From Fluviicola sp. (lineage in GTDB: Bacteria > Bacteroidota > Bacteroidia > Flavobacteriales_D > Crocinitomicaceae): DNA of 46,260 nucleotides. The notes beneath the pieces are model-generated. The model made no database searches. It was not told where the DNA came from and saw nothing but the letters and a program-made list of their open reading frames with translations. Below are positions 10,444 to 19,507 of the stretch, piece by piece (position 1 is the first letter of the stretch; every line of letters begins with the position of its first letter). The translations under genes were made by a program, and so were the position numbers. The stretch lies in the NCBI GenBank assembly GCA_017983675.1, contig JAGOAZ010000017.1:1-46260 (forward strand). The letters are read 5' to 3'.

Positions 10444-10812
10444 ATGATACAACAAGAATCAAGACTTGCAGTAGCAGATAACTCCGGAGCTAAAGAGGTG
10501 TTATGTATCCGCGTATTAGGTGGTACAAAACGTCGCTATGCTTCCGTTGGAGATAAAATCGTAGTTGCTGTTAAGAGCGCAATGCCCTCTGGAGCCGTTA
10601 AAAAAGGTACGGTTGCCAAGGCGGTTGTTGTAAGAACACGTAAGGAGGTACGCCGTCCTGATGGTTCTTACATTCGTTTCGATGATAACGCTTGCGTTAT
10701 CTTGAATCAGGCGGGGGAGATGAGAGGAACCCGTATTTTTGGACCAGTAGCTCGCGAGCTTCGTGAAAACAATTACATGAAAATTGTTTCACTTGCTCCT
10801 GAAGTACTTTAA
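10444..10812 (+). CDS. rplN: 50S ribosomal protein L14
   Basis: 122 residues, the exact usual length. L14 forms an intersubunit bridge and is the target of the silencing factor Rsf[40 protein letters not shown] and [15 protein letters not shown] are family signatures. Position after rpsQ is conserved. Confidence 0.98.
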   Translation: MIQQESRLAVADNSGAKEVLCIRVLGGTKRRYASVGDKIVVAVKSAMPSGAVKKGTVAKAVVVRTRKEVRRPDGSYIRFDDNACVILNQAGEMRGTRIFGPVARELRENNYMKIVSLAPEVL

Positions 10813-10824
10813 ATTAGTGAAGTC

Positions 10825-11139
10825 ATGCAAAAGAAATTACACATCAAAGTAGGCGACACTGTTAAAGTTTTAAGCGGTGAGTCTAAAGGACAAGAAGGAA
10901 AAATCCTTACGATTGATAGAACCAAAGAACGCGCAACCGTAGAGGGCGTGAACTTAGTAAAGCGTCACACGAAGCCAAGTGCTTCTGAGCCGCAAGGTGG
11001 AATCATTGAGAAAGAAGGAACAATCCATATTTCTAACTTAATGGTAGTCGTAAAAGGACAAGCATCTCGTATTGGCCGTAAGGAAAATGCGAAAGGCATC
11101 TTAGTACGTTATTCTAAAAAATCTGGAGAGGAGATCTAA
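10825..11139 (+). CDS. rplX: 50S ribosomal protein L24
   Basis: 104 residues with an N-terminal KOW motif ([21 protein letters not shown], residues 7-27). L24 initiates 50S assembly. It ends 1 nt before rplE starts, so the two genes are almost certainly translationally coupled. Confidence 0.97.
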   Translation: MQKKLHIKVGDTVKVLSGESKGQEGKILTIDRTKERATVEGVNLVKRHTKPSASEPQGGIIEKEGTIHISNLMVVVKGQASRIGRKENAKGILVRYSKKSGEEI

Positions 11140-11140
11140 A

Positions 11141-11692
11141 ATGAGTTATTCGCCAAGACTAAAGAAACAGTACAGAGAGGAAATTATTCCTGCACTTACT
11201 GAAAAGTTCGGATATAAAACGGTTATGCGTGTTCCGAAATTGCAAAAAATTGTCATTAGCCAAGGTTTGGGTGATGCAGTTGCAGATAAAAAAATTGTTG
11301 ATAATGCTATCTTAGATGTTTCGCGTATCGCTGGACAACGTGCAGTCGCTACAATATCTAAAAAAGACGTTTCTAACTTCAAATTACGTAAAGGAATGCC
11401 AATTGGTACAAAGGTTACGTTACGTGGAGATAAAATGTACGATTTTTTAGATCGATTTATTTCCGTAGCTTTGCCACGTACTCGTGATTTCCGAGGAATT
11501 AACCCAAAAGGTTTTGATGGAAGAGGTAACTTCAACTTAGGAGTTAAAGAACACATCATCTTTCCAGAGATTGATATCGATAAAGTGAGCAAAATCTTAG
11601 GGATGGATATCACATTTGTTACATCAGCTGATAGCGACGAAGAAGGAAGAGCATTGTTAGATGCTTTTGGTTTCCCATTCGTAAAAAAATAA
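11141..11692 (+). CDS. rplE: 50S ribosomal protein L5
   Basis: 183 residues. L5 binds 5S rRNA and contacts the 30S head. [17 protein letters not shown] and the [10 protein letters not shown] segment (about residues 108-117) are conserved, as is FPEIDIDKV. One nt after rplX and 4 nt before rpsN. Confidence 0.97.
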   Translation: MSYSPRLKKQYREEIIPALTEKFGYKTVMRVPKLQKIVISQGLGDAVADKKIVDNAILDVSRIAGQRAVATISKKDVSNFKLRKGMPIGTKVTLRGDKMYDFLDRFISVALPRTRDFRGINPKGFDGRGNFNLGVKEHIIFPEIDIDKVSKILGMDITFVTSADSDEEGRALLDAFGFPFVKK

Positions 11693-11696
11693 GAAG

Positions 11697-11966
11697 ATGG
11701 CTAAGGAATCAATGAAAGCGCGTGAGCGCAAAAGAGAAAAAATGGTAGCTAAATACGCAGCGAAACGCGCTGAGTTGAAAGCTGCTGGAGATTGGGATGC
11801 TTTACAACAATTGCCTGCGAACTCATCAAAAGTTCGTATGCACAATCGTTGTGGGTTGACAGGTCGACCACGCGGGTATATGCGTCAATTTGGTCTTTCA
11901 CGTGTAACTTTCCGTGAAATGGCATTGGCAGGTAAAATACCGGGTGTTAAAAAAGCTAGTTGGTAA
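11697..11966 (+). CDS. rpsN: 30S ribosomal protein S14 (zinc-free type)
   Basis: 89 residues, the long cysteine-poor form. The C-terminal [20 protein letters not shown] is diagnostic. The four cysteines of the short zinc-binding form are absent apart from the one in NRCG. S14 assembles into the 30S head. Located between rplE and rpsH as usual. Confidence 0.97.
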   Translation: MAKESMKARERKREKMVAKYAAKRAELKAAGDWDALQQLPANSSKVRMHNRCGLTGRPRGYMRQFGLSRVTFREMALAGKIPGVKKASW

Positions 11967-11984
11967 TTCAATTTAAAAGAAGCA

Positions 11985-12383
11985 ATGTATACAGATCCAA
12001 TTGCAGATTATCTAACTCGTATTCGTAACGCGAATGCTGCTCGTTTGAAAATGGTGGAAATTCCATCGTCTAACGTTAAGCGTGCTATGACAGCTATCCT
12101 TTTTGATCAAGGATATATCGCGAATTACAAATTCGAAGAAGACGATAAACAAGGAGTGATAAAAATCGCCCTTAAGTACAATCAATCAACAAAAGTTCCA
12201 GCGATTACTAAAATCGAGCGTGCGTCTCGTCCAGGTCTTCGTAAGTACAGCGGCGCGGCTGATATGCCACGCGTGTTGAATGGTTTAGGAATAGCTATCG
12301 TTTCTACTTCAAAAGGTGTGATCACCGATAAAGAAGCTAGAAAAGAAAACGTAGGTGGAGAGGTTCTCTGCTACGTGTATTAA
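11985..12383 (+). CDS. rpsH: 30S ribosomal protein S8
   Basis: 132 residues. [17 protein letters not shown] at the N-terminus and [26 protein letters not shown] at the C-terminus are family features. S8 binds helix 21 of 16S rRNA and in E. coli represses the spc operon at the L5 start; no comparable gap exists before rplE here. Confidence 0.97.
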   Translation: MYTDPIADYLTRIRNANAARLKMVEIPSSNVKRAMTAILFDQGYIANYKFEEDDKQGVIKIALKYNQSTKVPAITKIERASRPGLRKYSGAADMPRVLNGLGIAIVSTSKGVITDKEARKENVGGEVLCYVY

Positions 12384-12404
12384 TTTAGTAACAATTCTCA
12401 AGTA

Positions 12405-12959
12405 ATGTCAAGGATAGGTAAATCCCCAGTAACAATCCCGAGTGGAGTTGATGTAAAAGTGGAAGGTACGTTAGTTACCGTGAAAGGTTCAAAAGGTCAG
12501 TTGACACAAGAAATAGATGCTTGTGTAACAATTGCTATTGATGAATCAGTTATCACTTTTACCCGCGTGTCAGATGCACCAGATCACAGAGCGAAACATG
12601 GTTTATACCGTGCGTTAATTCAAAACATGATTGTAGGTGTTTCCGAAGGGTACAAAAAGGAATTAGAAGTAATCGGTGTAGGTTACCGTGCAACTGCAAC
12701 AGGACAATTGTTGGAGTTAGCATTGGGTTATTCTCACCCGATTGTTATCGAACTCCCGAATGAAATTAAGGTATCTGCAGATACGCAAAAAGGTAAAGCT
12801 CCTGTTGTAATGTTAGAATCATACGACAAGCAACTTTTAGGCCAGGTCGCTGCCAAAATTCGTTCCCTTCGTAAACCAGAACCTTACAAAGGTAAAGGTA
12901 TCCGATTCATGGGTGAAGAGATTAGAAGAAAAGCTGGTAAATCTGCAGGTAAAAAATAA
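12405..12959 (+). CDS. rplF: 50S ribosomal protein L6
   Basis: 184 residues, two tandem L6 domains. [17 protein letters not shown] at the start and [28 protein letters not shown] at the end are diagnostic of the 23S-binding L6 protein. It is 21 nt after rpsH and 11 nt before rplR. Confidence 0.97.
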   Translation: MSRIGKSPVTIPSGVDVKVEGTLVTVKGSKGQLTQEIDACVTIAIDESVITFTRVSDAPDHRAKHGLYRALIQNMIVGVSEGYKKELEVIGVGYRATATGQLLELALGYSHPIVIELPNEIKVSADTQKGKAPVVMLESYDKQLLGQVAAKIRSLRKPEPYKGKGIRFMGEEIRRKAGKSAGKK

Positions 12960-12970
12960 TTTTAAAAGTT

Positions 12971-13324
12971 ATGGCATTTAGTAAATTAAACAGAAGAGCA
13001 AAAATTAAGAGAAGAATCAGAAAGAAAATTTCTGGTACAACTCTTGTGCCTCGTTTATCTGTATATCGTTCTAACAAGCAAATTTATGCTCAGTTGATCG
13101 ATGATACAAAAGGTATTACATTAGTCGCTGCATCTTCTTACAAAAACAAAGCAACTGATAAATTAAACAAAATTGATCAGGCTGCTGTAGTTGGTAAAGA
13201 TATCGCTCAGAAAGCTGTGAAAGCTGGAGTGGAAACAGTTGTATTTGATCGTAATGGTTATTTATACCACGGTCGAGTTAAATCGTTAGCTGAATCAGCT
13301 AGAGAAGGCGGACTTAAATTTTAA
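12971..13324 (+). CDS. rplR: 50S ribosomal protein L18
   Basis: 117 residues. L18 binds 5S rRNA with L5. [18 protein letters not shown] and the C-terminal [26 protein letters not shown] are conserved. The N-terminus is rich in basic residues that contact RNA. Five nt before rpsE. Confidence 0.97.
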   Translation: MAFSKLNRRAKIKRRIRKKISGTTLVPRLSVYRSNKQIYAQLIDDTKGITLVAASSYKNKATDKLNKIDQAAVVGKDIAQKAVKAGVETVVFDRNGYLYHGRVKSLAESAREGGLKF

Positions 13325-13329
13325 TAGAG

Positions 13330-13848
13330 ATGGCAGCACAAACATTAAATAGAGTAAAAGCCTCAGATATCGAGCTTAAAGATAAATTAGTATCTGTTAA
13401 CCGTGTTACGAAAGTAACAAAAGGTGGACGTACTTTTAGTTTCTCAGCAATCGTAGTAGTAGGTGATGAGCACGGAATCGTTGGACACGGTTTAGGAAAA
13501 GCAAAGGAAGTAACTGAAGCGATTACGAAAGGAATCGATGACGCGAAAAAGAACCTAATTAAAGTTCCAATTCTTCGTGGTACAGTACCTCACGCTCAAA
13601 AAGGTAAATTCGGTGGAGCACAGGTGTTCTTGAAACCGGCTACAAATGGTACAGGAGTTATCGCAGGTGGTGCGATGCGTGCTGTTTTGGAGTCAGTTGG
13701 AGTACACAATGTACTTGCTAAGTCTCAAGGATCTTCTAATCCACACAACGTGGTAAAAGCAACGATGGATGCATTAGCAAACATGCGTGATGCAGTTACA
13801 GTTGCACGTCAACGTGGAATTAGTTTAGATAAAGTTTTTAACGGTTAA
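13330..13848 (+). CDS. rpsE: 30S ribosomal protein S5
   Basis: 172 residues. The double-stranded RNA-binding-like domain carries [41 protein letters not shown] and GIIAGG-like [14 protein letters not shown] follow. S5 takes part in decoding accuracy and mRNA helicase activity at the entry channel. Followed by rpmD after 12 nt. Confidence 0.97.
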   Translation: MAAQTLNRVKASDIELKDKLVSVNRVTKVTKGGRTFSFSAIVVVGDEHGIVGHGLGKAKEVTEAITKGIDDAKKNLIKVPILRGTVPHAQKGKFGGAQVFLKPATNGTGVIAGGAMRAVLESVGVHNVLAKSQGSSNPHNVVKATMDALANMRDAVTVARQRGISLDKVFNG

Positions 13849-13860
13849 TTTTAAAATAGT

Positions 13861-14037
13861 ATGGCAACAATTAAGATAAAACAAGTTCGCAGCACTATTA
13901 AACGCCCAGCTCGTCAAAAAGCTACTATTCAGGCGTTAGGTTTTAGCCGTTTGAACCAAGTTATAGAGAAAGAAGCAACACCACAAATTCTTGGAATGAT
14001 CAAGAAGGTCGAGCATTTGATTGAAGTGGTATCATAA
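13861..14037 (+). CDS. rpmD: 50S ribosomal protein L30
   Basis: A 58-residue gene read directly from the DNA. The protein starts MATIKIKQVRSTIKRP and contains LGFSRLNQVIEKEATPQILGMI, the short bacterial L30 fold. ATG at 13861, TAA at 14035-14037. It fills the standard place between rpsE and rplO, and the rplO start follows 19 nt later. Confidence 0.94.
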   Translation: MATIKIKQVRSTIKRPARQKATIQALGFSRLNQVIEKEATPQILGMIKKVEHLIEVVS

Positions 14038-14056
14038 TCGTAAAATCGAATTTACT

Positions 14057-14503
14057 ATGAATTTAAATAATTTAAAACCTGCTAATGGCGCTGTTCTTTC
14101 TGATAAAAGAATAGGTCGTGGACATGGTTCAGGCGGCGGTGGCACAGCTACACGTGGTCATAAAGGACAGAAATCTCGTTCTGGTTATTCAAAGAAAATT
14201 GGTTTCGAAGGAGGTCAAATGCCGCTACAGCGTCGTGTTCCTAAATTCGGATTCAAAAATATTAACAGAATCGAATACAAAGCAATTAATTTAGATGCAA
14301 TTCAATCGCTTGTTGAGCGTAAGAATGTAACTGAAATTACTCCTGAAGTATTGCGTGAAAATGGACTTGTATCTCGTAACGAACTAGTGAAAATTCTAGG
14401 ACGTGGTGAGTTGAAATCCAAAGTAACAATTACTGCTCACAAGTTTTCTTCGACTGCAAAAGCAGGAATTGAAGCTCAAGGTGGTTCTATTTCAGAAATC
14501 TAA
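14057..14503 (+). CDS. rplO: 50S ribosomal protein L15
   Basis: 148 residues from the ATG at 14057 (MNLNNLKPANGAV), which matches the L15 N-terminus. An in-frame upstream ATG at 14021 would overlap rpmD and add twelve non-homologous residues, so it was not used. The glycine-rich RGHGSGGGGTATRGHKGQKSRSG segment (about residues 21-43) and GFEGGQMPLQRRVPKFGF are diagnostic. L15 is a late 50S assembly protein. Confidence 0.96.
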   Translation: MNLNNLKPANGAVLSDKRIGRGHGSGGGGTATRGHKGQKSRSGYSKKIGFEGGQMPLQRRVPKFGFKNINRIEYKAINLDAIQSLVERKNVTEITPEVLRENGLVSRNELVKILGRGELKSKVTITAHKFSSTAKAGIEAQGGSISEI

Positions 14504-14504
14504 T

Positions 14505-14512
14505 TAACTTTG
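14505..14512 (+). promoter_or_regulatory. Possible internal promoter -7 box before secY
   Basis: TAACTTTG at 14505-14512 is a full match to TAnnTTTG and lies 14 nt before the secY ATG. No TTG is found 19-20 nt upstream, so the -33 element is missing. It may give extra secY-infA-rpmJ-alpha operon transcription, or be chance in A/T-rich DNA. Confidence 0.33.
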
Positions 14513-14526
14513 CCGACATTTTTTTT

Positions 14527-15864
14527 ATGAAACGGTTTATACAAAACATAAAAAACATCTGGAAAGTAGAGGAATTGAGAAAGCGTATTATTCTTACGCT
14601 TTCTCTTATTCTTGTTTACCGAATCGGGTCGTTTATCATGTTGCCTGGCGTAAATGCTCAAGCAGTGCTTGACAATGCAGCTAAAGGTGGCTCAAACAAT
14701 GCGCTTGAATCGCTATTGTCGTTGTTCTCAGGTGGTGGTTTTACTAATGTGTCTATCATGGCGCTTGGTATTATGCCATACATTAGTGCATCTATCATTA
14801 TGCAATTATTAGGAATGGCTGTTCCAGCTGTTCAGAAAATGCAAAATGAAGGAGAATCTGGTAGAAAACAAATCAATAACTACACGCGTATCTTAACGAT
14901 TGCAATTTGTGCTGTTCAAGCTCCAAGTTATATTTCGTTATATGCTTCAGGTATTCAAGGAGCTCTACCACAAGATCCAGGATCGTTATGGTGGGCAACT
15001 GCTGTAATATCTATGGTTGCAGGTTCAATGTTCTCAGTTTGGTTGGGTGAAAGAATTACAGACAAAGGAATTGGTAATGGTATTTCATTATTAATTACTG
15101 TTGGTATCTTATCACGTCTCCCTTCTGCTTTCATTCAAGAAGTAGCTATTTCTGCACCGTTGAAAGTTGTGTTGGAAATTATGATGTTTATCTTAATCGT
15201 TTTAGGTACTATCCTAATCGTTCAAGGTGTGCGTAAAGTTCCATTAAATACAGCTAAACGTGTTGTTGGTGCTAGAAGTGTTGATGATCAAGGTGCTCGT
15301 AATTACTTGCCTTTGAAAGTGAATGCGTCTGGTGTAATGCCAATTATCTTTGCCCAAGCAATTATGACAATTCCTGTTATGCTTGCAAGTAGTGGTAAAG
15401 AAAGTGGTGTTATTCAATATGCATTAGGAAATACTCATGGAATTTGGTACAATGCTTTACTAGCGTTATTGATCATCGTATTTACGTATTTCTATACGGC
15501 AATCATGATTAATCCACGTAAAATGGCGGAAGATTTAAAACGTAACGGTGGATTTATTCCAGGTGTTCGTCCAGGAGAAGAAACTGCAGAGTATATTGAT
15601 ACATTGATTTCGCGCATTACTTTACCAGGATCATTATTCTTAGCATTGATTGCTATCTTACCATCAATTGCATGGCAAGCTGGAATCCGCTCTGGATTTG
15701 AATTATTCTTTGGTGGAACATCATTATTAATTATGGTTGGTGTGGTATTGGATACTTTACAACAAATTGAGTCTTACTTATTAAACCGTCACATGGATGG
15801 ATTGATGGAAGGCGCTCGTGTAAGAGGTAGACGTACACCAAATGAATTGACCTCTGGGTTTTAA
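14527..15864 (+). CDS. secY: Preprotein translocase subunit SecY
   Basis: 445 residues, an inner-membrane channel protein with ten expected transmembrane helices. LRKRIILTLSLILVYRIGSFI starts TM1; LGIMPYISASIIMQLL matches the plug/TM2 region; GERITDKGIGNGISLLI, the cytoplasmic loop NPRKMAEDLKRNGGFIPGVRPG and the C-terminal tail are typical. With SecE and SecG it exports proteins such as the T9SS cargo seen here. It is preceded by a run of eight T residues instead of a ribosome-binding site. Confidence 0.98.
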   Translation: MKRFIQNIKNIWKVEELRKRIILTLSLILVYRIGSFIMLPGVNAQAVLDNAAKGGSNNALESLLSLFSGGGFTNVSIMALGIMPYISASIIMQLLGMAVPAVQKMQNEGESGRKQINNYTRILTIAICAVQAPSYISLYASGIQGALPQDPGSLWWATAVISMVAGSMFSVWLGERITDKGIGNGISLLITVGILSRLPSAFIQEVAISAPLKVVLEIMMFILIVLGTILIVQGVRKVPLNTAKRVVGARSVDDQGARNYLPLKVNASGVMPIIFAQAIMTIPVMLASSGKESGVIQYALGNTHGIWYNALLALLIIVFTYFYTAIMINPRKMAEDLKRNGGFIPGVRPGEETAEYIDTLISRITLPGSLFLALIAILPSIAWQAGIRSGFELFFGGTSLLIMVGVVLDTLQQIESYLLNRHMDGLMEGARVRGRRTPNELTSGF

Positions 15865-15867
15865 GAT

Positions 15868-16086
15868 ATGGCAAAGCAATCATCAATAGAACAAGACGGT
15901 ACAATTATCGAAGCATTATCAAATGCAATGTTTCGTGTAGAATTGGAAAATGGTCATATTTTGACAGCGCATATTTCAGGAAAAATGAGAATGTTTTACA
16001 TTAAAATTTTACCTGGTGACCGCGTGAAAGTTGAAATGTCACCTTATGATTTAACAAAAGGACGTATTTCTTTCAGATATAAGTAA
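15868..16086 (+). CDS. infA: Translation initiation factor IF-1
   Basis: 72 residues, an OB-fold protein that occupies the A site during initiation. [30 protein letters not shown] and [32 protein letters not shown] follow the family closely. The gene begins 3 nt after the secY stop. Confidence 0.97.
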   Translation: MAKQSSIEQDGTIIEALSNAMFRVELENGHILTAHISGKMRMFYIKILPGDRVKVEMSPYDLTKGRISFRYK

Positions 16087-16110
16087 AGATTTCCTATAAA
16101 AAAAAAGAAC

Positions 16111-16227
16111 ATGAAAGTAAGAGCTTCAGTAAAAAAGCGATCTGCAGACTGCAAGATTGTTAAGAGAAAAGGAAGGGTTTACGTGATTAACAAAAAGAAT
16201 CCTAAACTAAAACAAAGACAAGGGTAA
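16111..16227 (+). CDS. rpmJ: 50S ribosomal protein L36 (zinc-free type)
   Basis: A 38-residue gene read from the DNA. It starts [17 protein letters not shown] and ends in NPKLKQRQG. The CxxC...C...H zinc ribbon of classical L36 is reduced to one cysteine (residue 14); the other ligand positions hold Ser, Asn/Lys and Leu, so zinc binding is unlikely. Located between infA and rpsM as usual, 2 nt before rpsM. Confidence 0.95.
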   Translation: MKVRASVKKRSADCKIVKRKGRVYVINKKNPKLKQRQG

Positions 16228-16229
16228 TT

Positions 16230-16604
16230 ATGGCACGTATTGCAGGTATTGATCTACCAAAAAACAAACGAGGAGTAATCGGATTGACTTACATCTTCGG
16301 AATTGGACGAAGTACAGCTAAAAAGGTATTAGCTGCTAACGGTATTGACGAAAACACAAAAGTACAAGAGTGGAGCGACGATCAGATTGCTTTAATCCGT
16401 ACTTCAATTTCGGAAATTAAAACAGAAGGACAATTGCGTTCTGAAATTCAATTAAACATCAAACGTTTAATGGATATCGGATGTCAACGTGGAATTCGCC
16501 ACCGTGCAGGTCTTCCGTTGAGAGGTCAACGTACGAAAAACAACTCTCGTACTAGAAAAGGTAGAAGAAAAACAGTTGCTAACAAGAAAAAAGCAGCTAA
16601 ATAA
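16230..16604 (+). CDS. rpsM: 30S ribosomal protein S13
   Basis: 124 residues. [34 protein letters not shown] and the C-terminal [27 protein letters not shown] are family signatures. S13 bridges to the 50S and contacts the P-site tRNA. First gene of the classical alpha-operon order; rpsK follows after 9 nt. Confidence 0.97.
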   Translation: MARIAGIDLPKNKRGVIGLTYIFGIGRSTAKKVLAANGIDENTKVQEWSDDQIALIRTSISEIKTEGQLRSEIQLNIKRLMDIGCQRGIRHRAGLPLRGQRTKNNSRTRKGRRKTVANKKKAAK

Positions 16605-16613
16605 TAATTAGAA

Positions 16614-17000
16614 ATGGCAAAGTCAAATCAAAAGAAGAAGAAAAACGTCAAAGTAGACGCATCGGGTGAAGCGCATATTCAAGCTACCTTCAACAATGTG
16701 ATTATTTCTTTGACGAACAACGCTGGTCAAGTTATATCTTGGTCATCGGCTGGGAAAATGGGCTTCAAGGGTTCTAAAAAGAACACGCCTTATGCTGCAC
16801 AAATTGCAGCTGAGGATGCATCAAAAGAAGCACATGACTTCGGATTACGTAGAGTAAAGGTATTCGTGAAAGGTCCTGGAGCAGGTAGAGAATCTGCAAT
16901 CAGATCAATTCACAATAGCGGAATCGAAGTAACTGAAATCATTGATGTTACTCCATTACCACACAACGGTTGTCGTCCTCCGAAAAAACGTCGCGTTTAA
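16614..17000 (+). CDS. rpsK: 30S ribosomal protein S11
   Basis: 128 residues. S11 forms the platform of the 30[40 protein letters not shown] and [12 protein letters not shown] at the C-terminus are diagnostic. Followed by a 79-nt structured gap before rpsD, wider than most gaps in the block. Confidence 0.97.
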   Translation: MAKSNQKKKKNVKVDASGEAHIQATFNNVIISLTNNAGQVISWSSAGKMGFKGSKKNTPYAAQIAAEDASKEAHDFGLRRVKVFVKGPGAGRESAIRSIHNSGIEVTEIIDVTPLPHNGCRPPKKRRV

Positions 17001-17018
17001 AATTAGTAATTAACAATT

Positions 17019-17064
17019 TGGGGAACAAGATTATCGAAGGAAAGCCTTAATTCATAATCCCCCA
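17019..17064 (+). promoter_or_regulatory. Three-tier RNA hairpin upstream of rpsD
   Basis: Pairings: TGGGG (17019-17023) with CCCCA (17060-17064); ATTAT (17030-17034) with ATAAT (17054-17058); AAGG (17037-17040) with CCTT (17045-17048) around an AAAG loop. The asymmetric internal loops resemble a protein-binding RNA. S4 is the usual autogenous repressor of this operon, so an S4-binding site 15 nt before the rpsD start is a natural hypothesis. No U-tract follows. Confidence 0.58.
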
Positions 17065-17079
17065 GTAAAATTAAATAGT

Positions 17080-17688
17080 ATGGCAAGATATACAGGCCCA
17101 AAATCCAAAATTGCACGTCGTTTTCGTGATCCAATTTTTGGTCCAGACAAAGCGCTGGATAAAAGAAGTTATGGCCCAGGACAACATGGTCCTTCTAAAA
17201 GAAGAGGTGGTAAACAATCAGAATACGCTATTCAGTTAGGTGAAAAGCAAAAAGCGAAATATACTTACGGTATCTTAGAGCGTCAATTCTCTAATTTATT
17301 TAAGAAAGCATCTCGCATGAAAGGTATTACTGGTGAGAACTTATTACAATTGTGTGAAGCACGTTTGGATAATACAGTTTACCGCTTAGGTATTGCTCCT
17401 ACAAGAAGAGCTGCTCGTCAATTAGTAACACACAAACATATCGTTGTAAACGGTGAAGTTGTAAACATCCCTTCTTATACTTTACGTATTGGTGATGTTG
17501 TTAGTGTTCGTGAAAAATCTAAATCATTAGAAGCTATCACGTCTTCATTAACTGCTTCTAACAAACGTTACGATTGGTTAGATTGGAATGGTGCATCACT
17601 TACAGGTAAAGTGTTAGCTACTCCATCGCGTGAAATGATCCCTGAAAATATCAAGGAACAATTAATCGTCGAATTATACTCTAAGTAA
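17080..17688 (+). CDS. rpsD: 30S ribosomal protein S4
   Basis: 202 residues, zinc-free form. [17 protein letters not shown] at the start, then the S4 RNA-binding domain with [35 protein letters not shown] (about residues 90-125). S4 is a primary 16S rRNA-binding protein and a known translational repressor of its own operon in other bacteria. It is flanked on both sides by foldable gaps. Confidence 0.97.
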   Translation: MARYTGPKSKIARRFRDPIFGPDKALDKRSYGPGQHGPSKRRGGKQSEYAIQLGEKQKAKYTYGILERQFSNLFKKASRMKGITGENLLQLCEARLDNTVYRLGIAPTRRAARQLVTHKHIVVNGEVVNIPSYTLRIGDVVSVREKSKSLEAITSSLTASNKRYDWLDWNGASLTGKVLATPSREMIPENIKEQLIVELYSK

Positions 17689-17702
17689 TAATAATCATTG
17701 AG

Positions 17703-17758
17703 TTACAGCTAAAGGGTTTATTGGACGTTCTTCAATCCTGTAAACCGCGCAACTGTAA
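17703..17758 (+). promoter_or_regulatory. RNA hairpin between rpsD and rpoA
   Basis: TTACAG (17703-17708) pairs with CTGTAA (17753-17758). After a symmetric 6x6 internal loop, GGTTTA (17715-17720) pairs with TAAACC (17741-17746), and GGA (17723-17725) can extend the stem with TCC (17736-17738). The rpoA ATG lies 24 nt downstream. No U-tract follows. Candidate site for uncoupling rpoA output from ribosomal-protein output. Confidence 0.52.
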
Positions 17759-17782
17759 AACAATTAAAAAGAAGAAATTAAC

Positions 17783-18775
17783 ATGGCAATTTTAGATTTT
17801 CAAAAACCGGATAAGGTTATTATGATTCAGTCGGATGATCGTAAAGGTCAATTCGAGTTTCGCCCGCTTGAACCAGGATATGGTATAACTGTAGGTAACG
17901 CATTACGTCGTATCTTACTTTCTTCATTAGAAGGTTATGCAATTTCTTCAGTTCGTATCGAAGGTGTAGACCACGAATTCGCAACATTGAAAGGTGTTGT
18001 AGAAGACGTTACTGAAATCGTTTTGAATTTAAAACAAGTTCGCTTCAAACAACAAATCGAAGGTACAGATAATGAAACAGTAATCGTTTCTATTTCTGGT
18101 CAAGATAAGTTAACTGCAGGTGATTTAGGAAAATTCACTTCAGCTTTCCAAGTATTGAACCCTGATTTGGTAATTTGTAACATGGAATCAACTGTAAAAT
18201 TAGAGTTGGAACTAACAATTATCAAAGGTCGAGGTTATGTACCAGCTGAAGAAAACAAAACAGGAAATGCTCCATTTGGAACAATTGCAATTGACTCTAT
18301 TTTCACTCCAATTGTTAATGTAAAATACACGATTGAAAATTACCGTGTTGAACAAAAAACAGATTACGAAAAATTAGTACTTGATTTGCACACAGATGGT
18401 TCAATTCATCCGAAAGAAGCATTGAAAGAAGCTGCTAAGATTTTAATTCACCACTTTATGTTGTTCTCTGATGAGCGCATCACTTTAGATAGTGAGTCTA
18501 AATCGGATTCAGAAGAATTTGATGAAACTTCGTTACACATGCGTCAGTTATTGAAAACAAAATTAGTGGATATGGACTTATCGGTTCGTGCATTGAATTG
18601 TTTGAAAGCTGCTGATGTTGAAACATTGGGTGATTTGGTTTCTTACAACAAAAATGACTTATTGAAATTCCGTAATTTCGGTAAAAAATCATTGACTGAG
18701 TTAGAAGATCTAGTTGATTCTAAAGGATTGAACTTTGGAATGAACGTTGCTAAATACAAATTAGATAAAGACTAA
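17783..18775 (+). CDS. rpoA: DNA-directed RNA polymerase subunit alpha
   Basis: 330 residues. The N-terminal dimerisation domain (to about residue 235) holds [22 protein letters not shown] and the C-terminal domain (about 255-325) holds the two helix-hairpin-helix elements [18 protein letters not shown] and [19 protein letters not shown], which bind promoter DNA and activators. Standard place between rpsD and rplQ. Confidence 0.98.
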   Translation: MAILDFQKPDKVIMIQSDDRKGQFEFRPLEPGYGITVGNALRRILLSSLEGYAISSVRIEGVDHEFATLKGVVEDVTEIVLNLKQVRFKQQIEGTDNETVIVSISGQDKLTAGDLGKFTSAFQVLNPDLVICNMESTVKLELELTIIKGRGYVPAEENKTGNAPFGTIAIDSIFTPIVNVKYTIENYRVEQKTDYEKLVLDLHTDGSIHPKEALKEAAKILIHHFMLFSDERITLDSESKSDSEEFDETSLHMRQLLKTKLVDMDLSVRALNCLKAADVETLGDLVSYNKNDLLKFRNFGKKSLTELEDLVDSKGLNFGMNVAKYKLDKD

Positions 18776-18845
18776 TATCGCACAATAAAATTAATTAATG
18801 GCGTGATAGGTGACTAGTACGAAGCGATATAAGTGCTAGTTAACC
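18775..18845 (+). promoter_or_regulatory. Possible pseudoknot RNA between rpoA and rplQ
   Basis: ATATCGC (18775-18781) is exactly complementary to GCGATAT (18824-18830). GGT plus ACTAG (18809-18811, 18813-18817) can pair with CTAGT plus ACC (18836-18840, 18843-18845). The second pairing uses one arm inside and one outside the first loop, so both together would form an H-type pseudoknot ending 22 nt before the rplQ start. Function is inferred. Confidence 0.42.
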
Positions 18846-18867
18846 GTTACTTACGAAATTTACTATT

Positions 18868-19440
18868 ATGAGACACGGTAAAAAATTTAATCATCTTGGA
18901 AAACAAACTGCACATAGACATGCAATGTTATCCAATATGGCTTGTTCTTTAATTGAACACAAACGTATCAACACAACAATTGCGAAAGCAAAAGCTTTAC
19001 GTGTTTTTGTTGAGCCGATCATTACAAAGTCAAAAGACGATACTACACACGCACGTCGTACTGCTTTTTCTTACTTGAAAAGTAAAGAAGCTGTTACTGA
19101 ATTGTTCCGTACAGTAGCGCCGAAAATTGCTAACCGTCCTGGAGGATACACACGTATCATTCGTACAGGTTACCGTTTAGGCGATAATGCTGAAATGTGT
19201 TTGATCGAGTTGGTTGATTTCAATGAAATCTATACATCTAATGACGATGCGAAGAAAACTACAACACGTCGTTCTCGTCGTGGTGGAGCAGCTAAAAAAG
19301 ATGAAGCAACTGCAACAACTGATGCAGTAGCTGAAGAAGTTGTTGAAACTGAAGCAACAGAAGCAGTAGTTGAAGAAACTCCTGCGGCAGAAGCTCCAGC
19401 TGATGAAACAGCTGCTGATGAAGAAAAAACAGAAGAATAA
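18868..19440 (+). CDS. rplQ: 50S ribosomal protein L17 with long C-terminal tail
   Basis: 190 residues. The first 120 or so are ordinary L17 ([67 protein letters not shown]). The remaining 65-70 are low complexity: a short basic stretch ([14 protein letters not shown]) and then an Ala/Glu/Thr-rich acidic tail to the stop. E. coli L17 has 127 residues and no such tail. Last gene of the block, followed by a strong terminator. Confidence 0.96.
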   Translation: MRHGKKFNHLGKQTAHRHAMLSNMACSLIEHKRINTTIAKAKALRVFVEPIITKSKDDTTHARRTAFSYLKSKEAVTELFRTVAPKIANRPGGYTRIIRTGYRLGDNAEMCLIELVDFNEIYTSNDDAKKTTTRRSRRGGAAKKDEATATTDAVAEEVVETEATEAVVEETPAAEAPADETAADEEKTEE

Positions 19441-19460
19441 TCATCTTCTAAAAATAATTA

Positions 19461-19493
19461 AGGGTCTTATCTGTTGGTAAGACCCTTTTTTTT
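19461..19493 (+). terminator. Intrinsic terminator of the ribosomal protein block
   Basis: AGGGTCTTA (19461-19469) pairs perfectly with TAAGACCCT (19478-19486) around an 8-nt loop, followed by eight T residues (19486-19493). It ends the rpsL-to-rplQ transcription block 20 nt after rplQ. Confidence 0.93.
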
Positions 19494-19507
19494 GTGCTTA
19501 ATTTCCA

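Noticed and set aside
14021..14056. Upstream in-frame ATG for rplO
   Set aside because: It overlaps the rpmD coding end and adds 12 residues not found in L15 proteins; the ATG at 14057 fits the family.
18775..18867. A tRNA or small RNA gene in the rpoA-rplQ gap
   Set aside because: The pairings do not form a cloverleaf and there is no promoter or terminator of its own.
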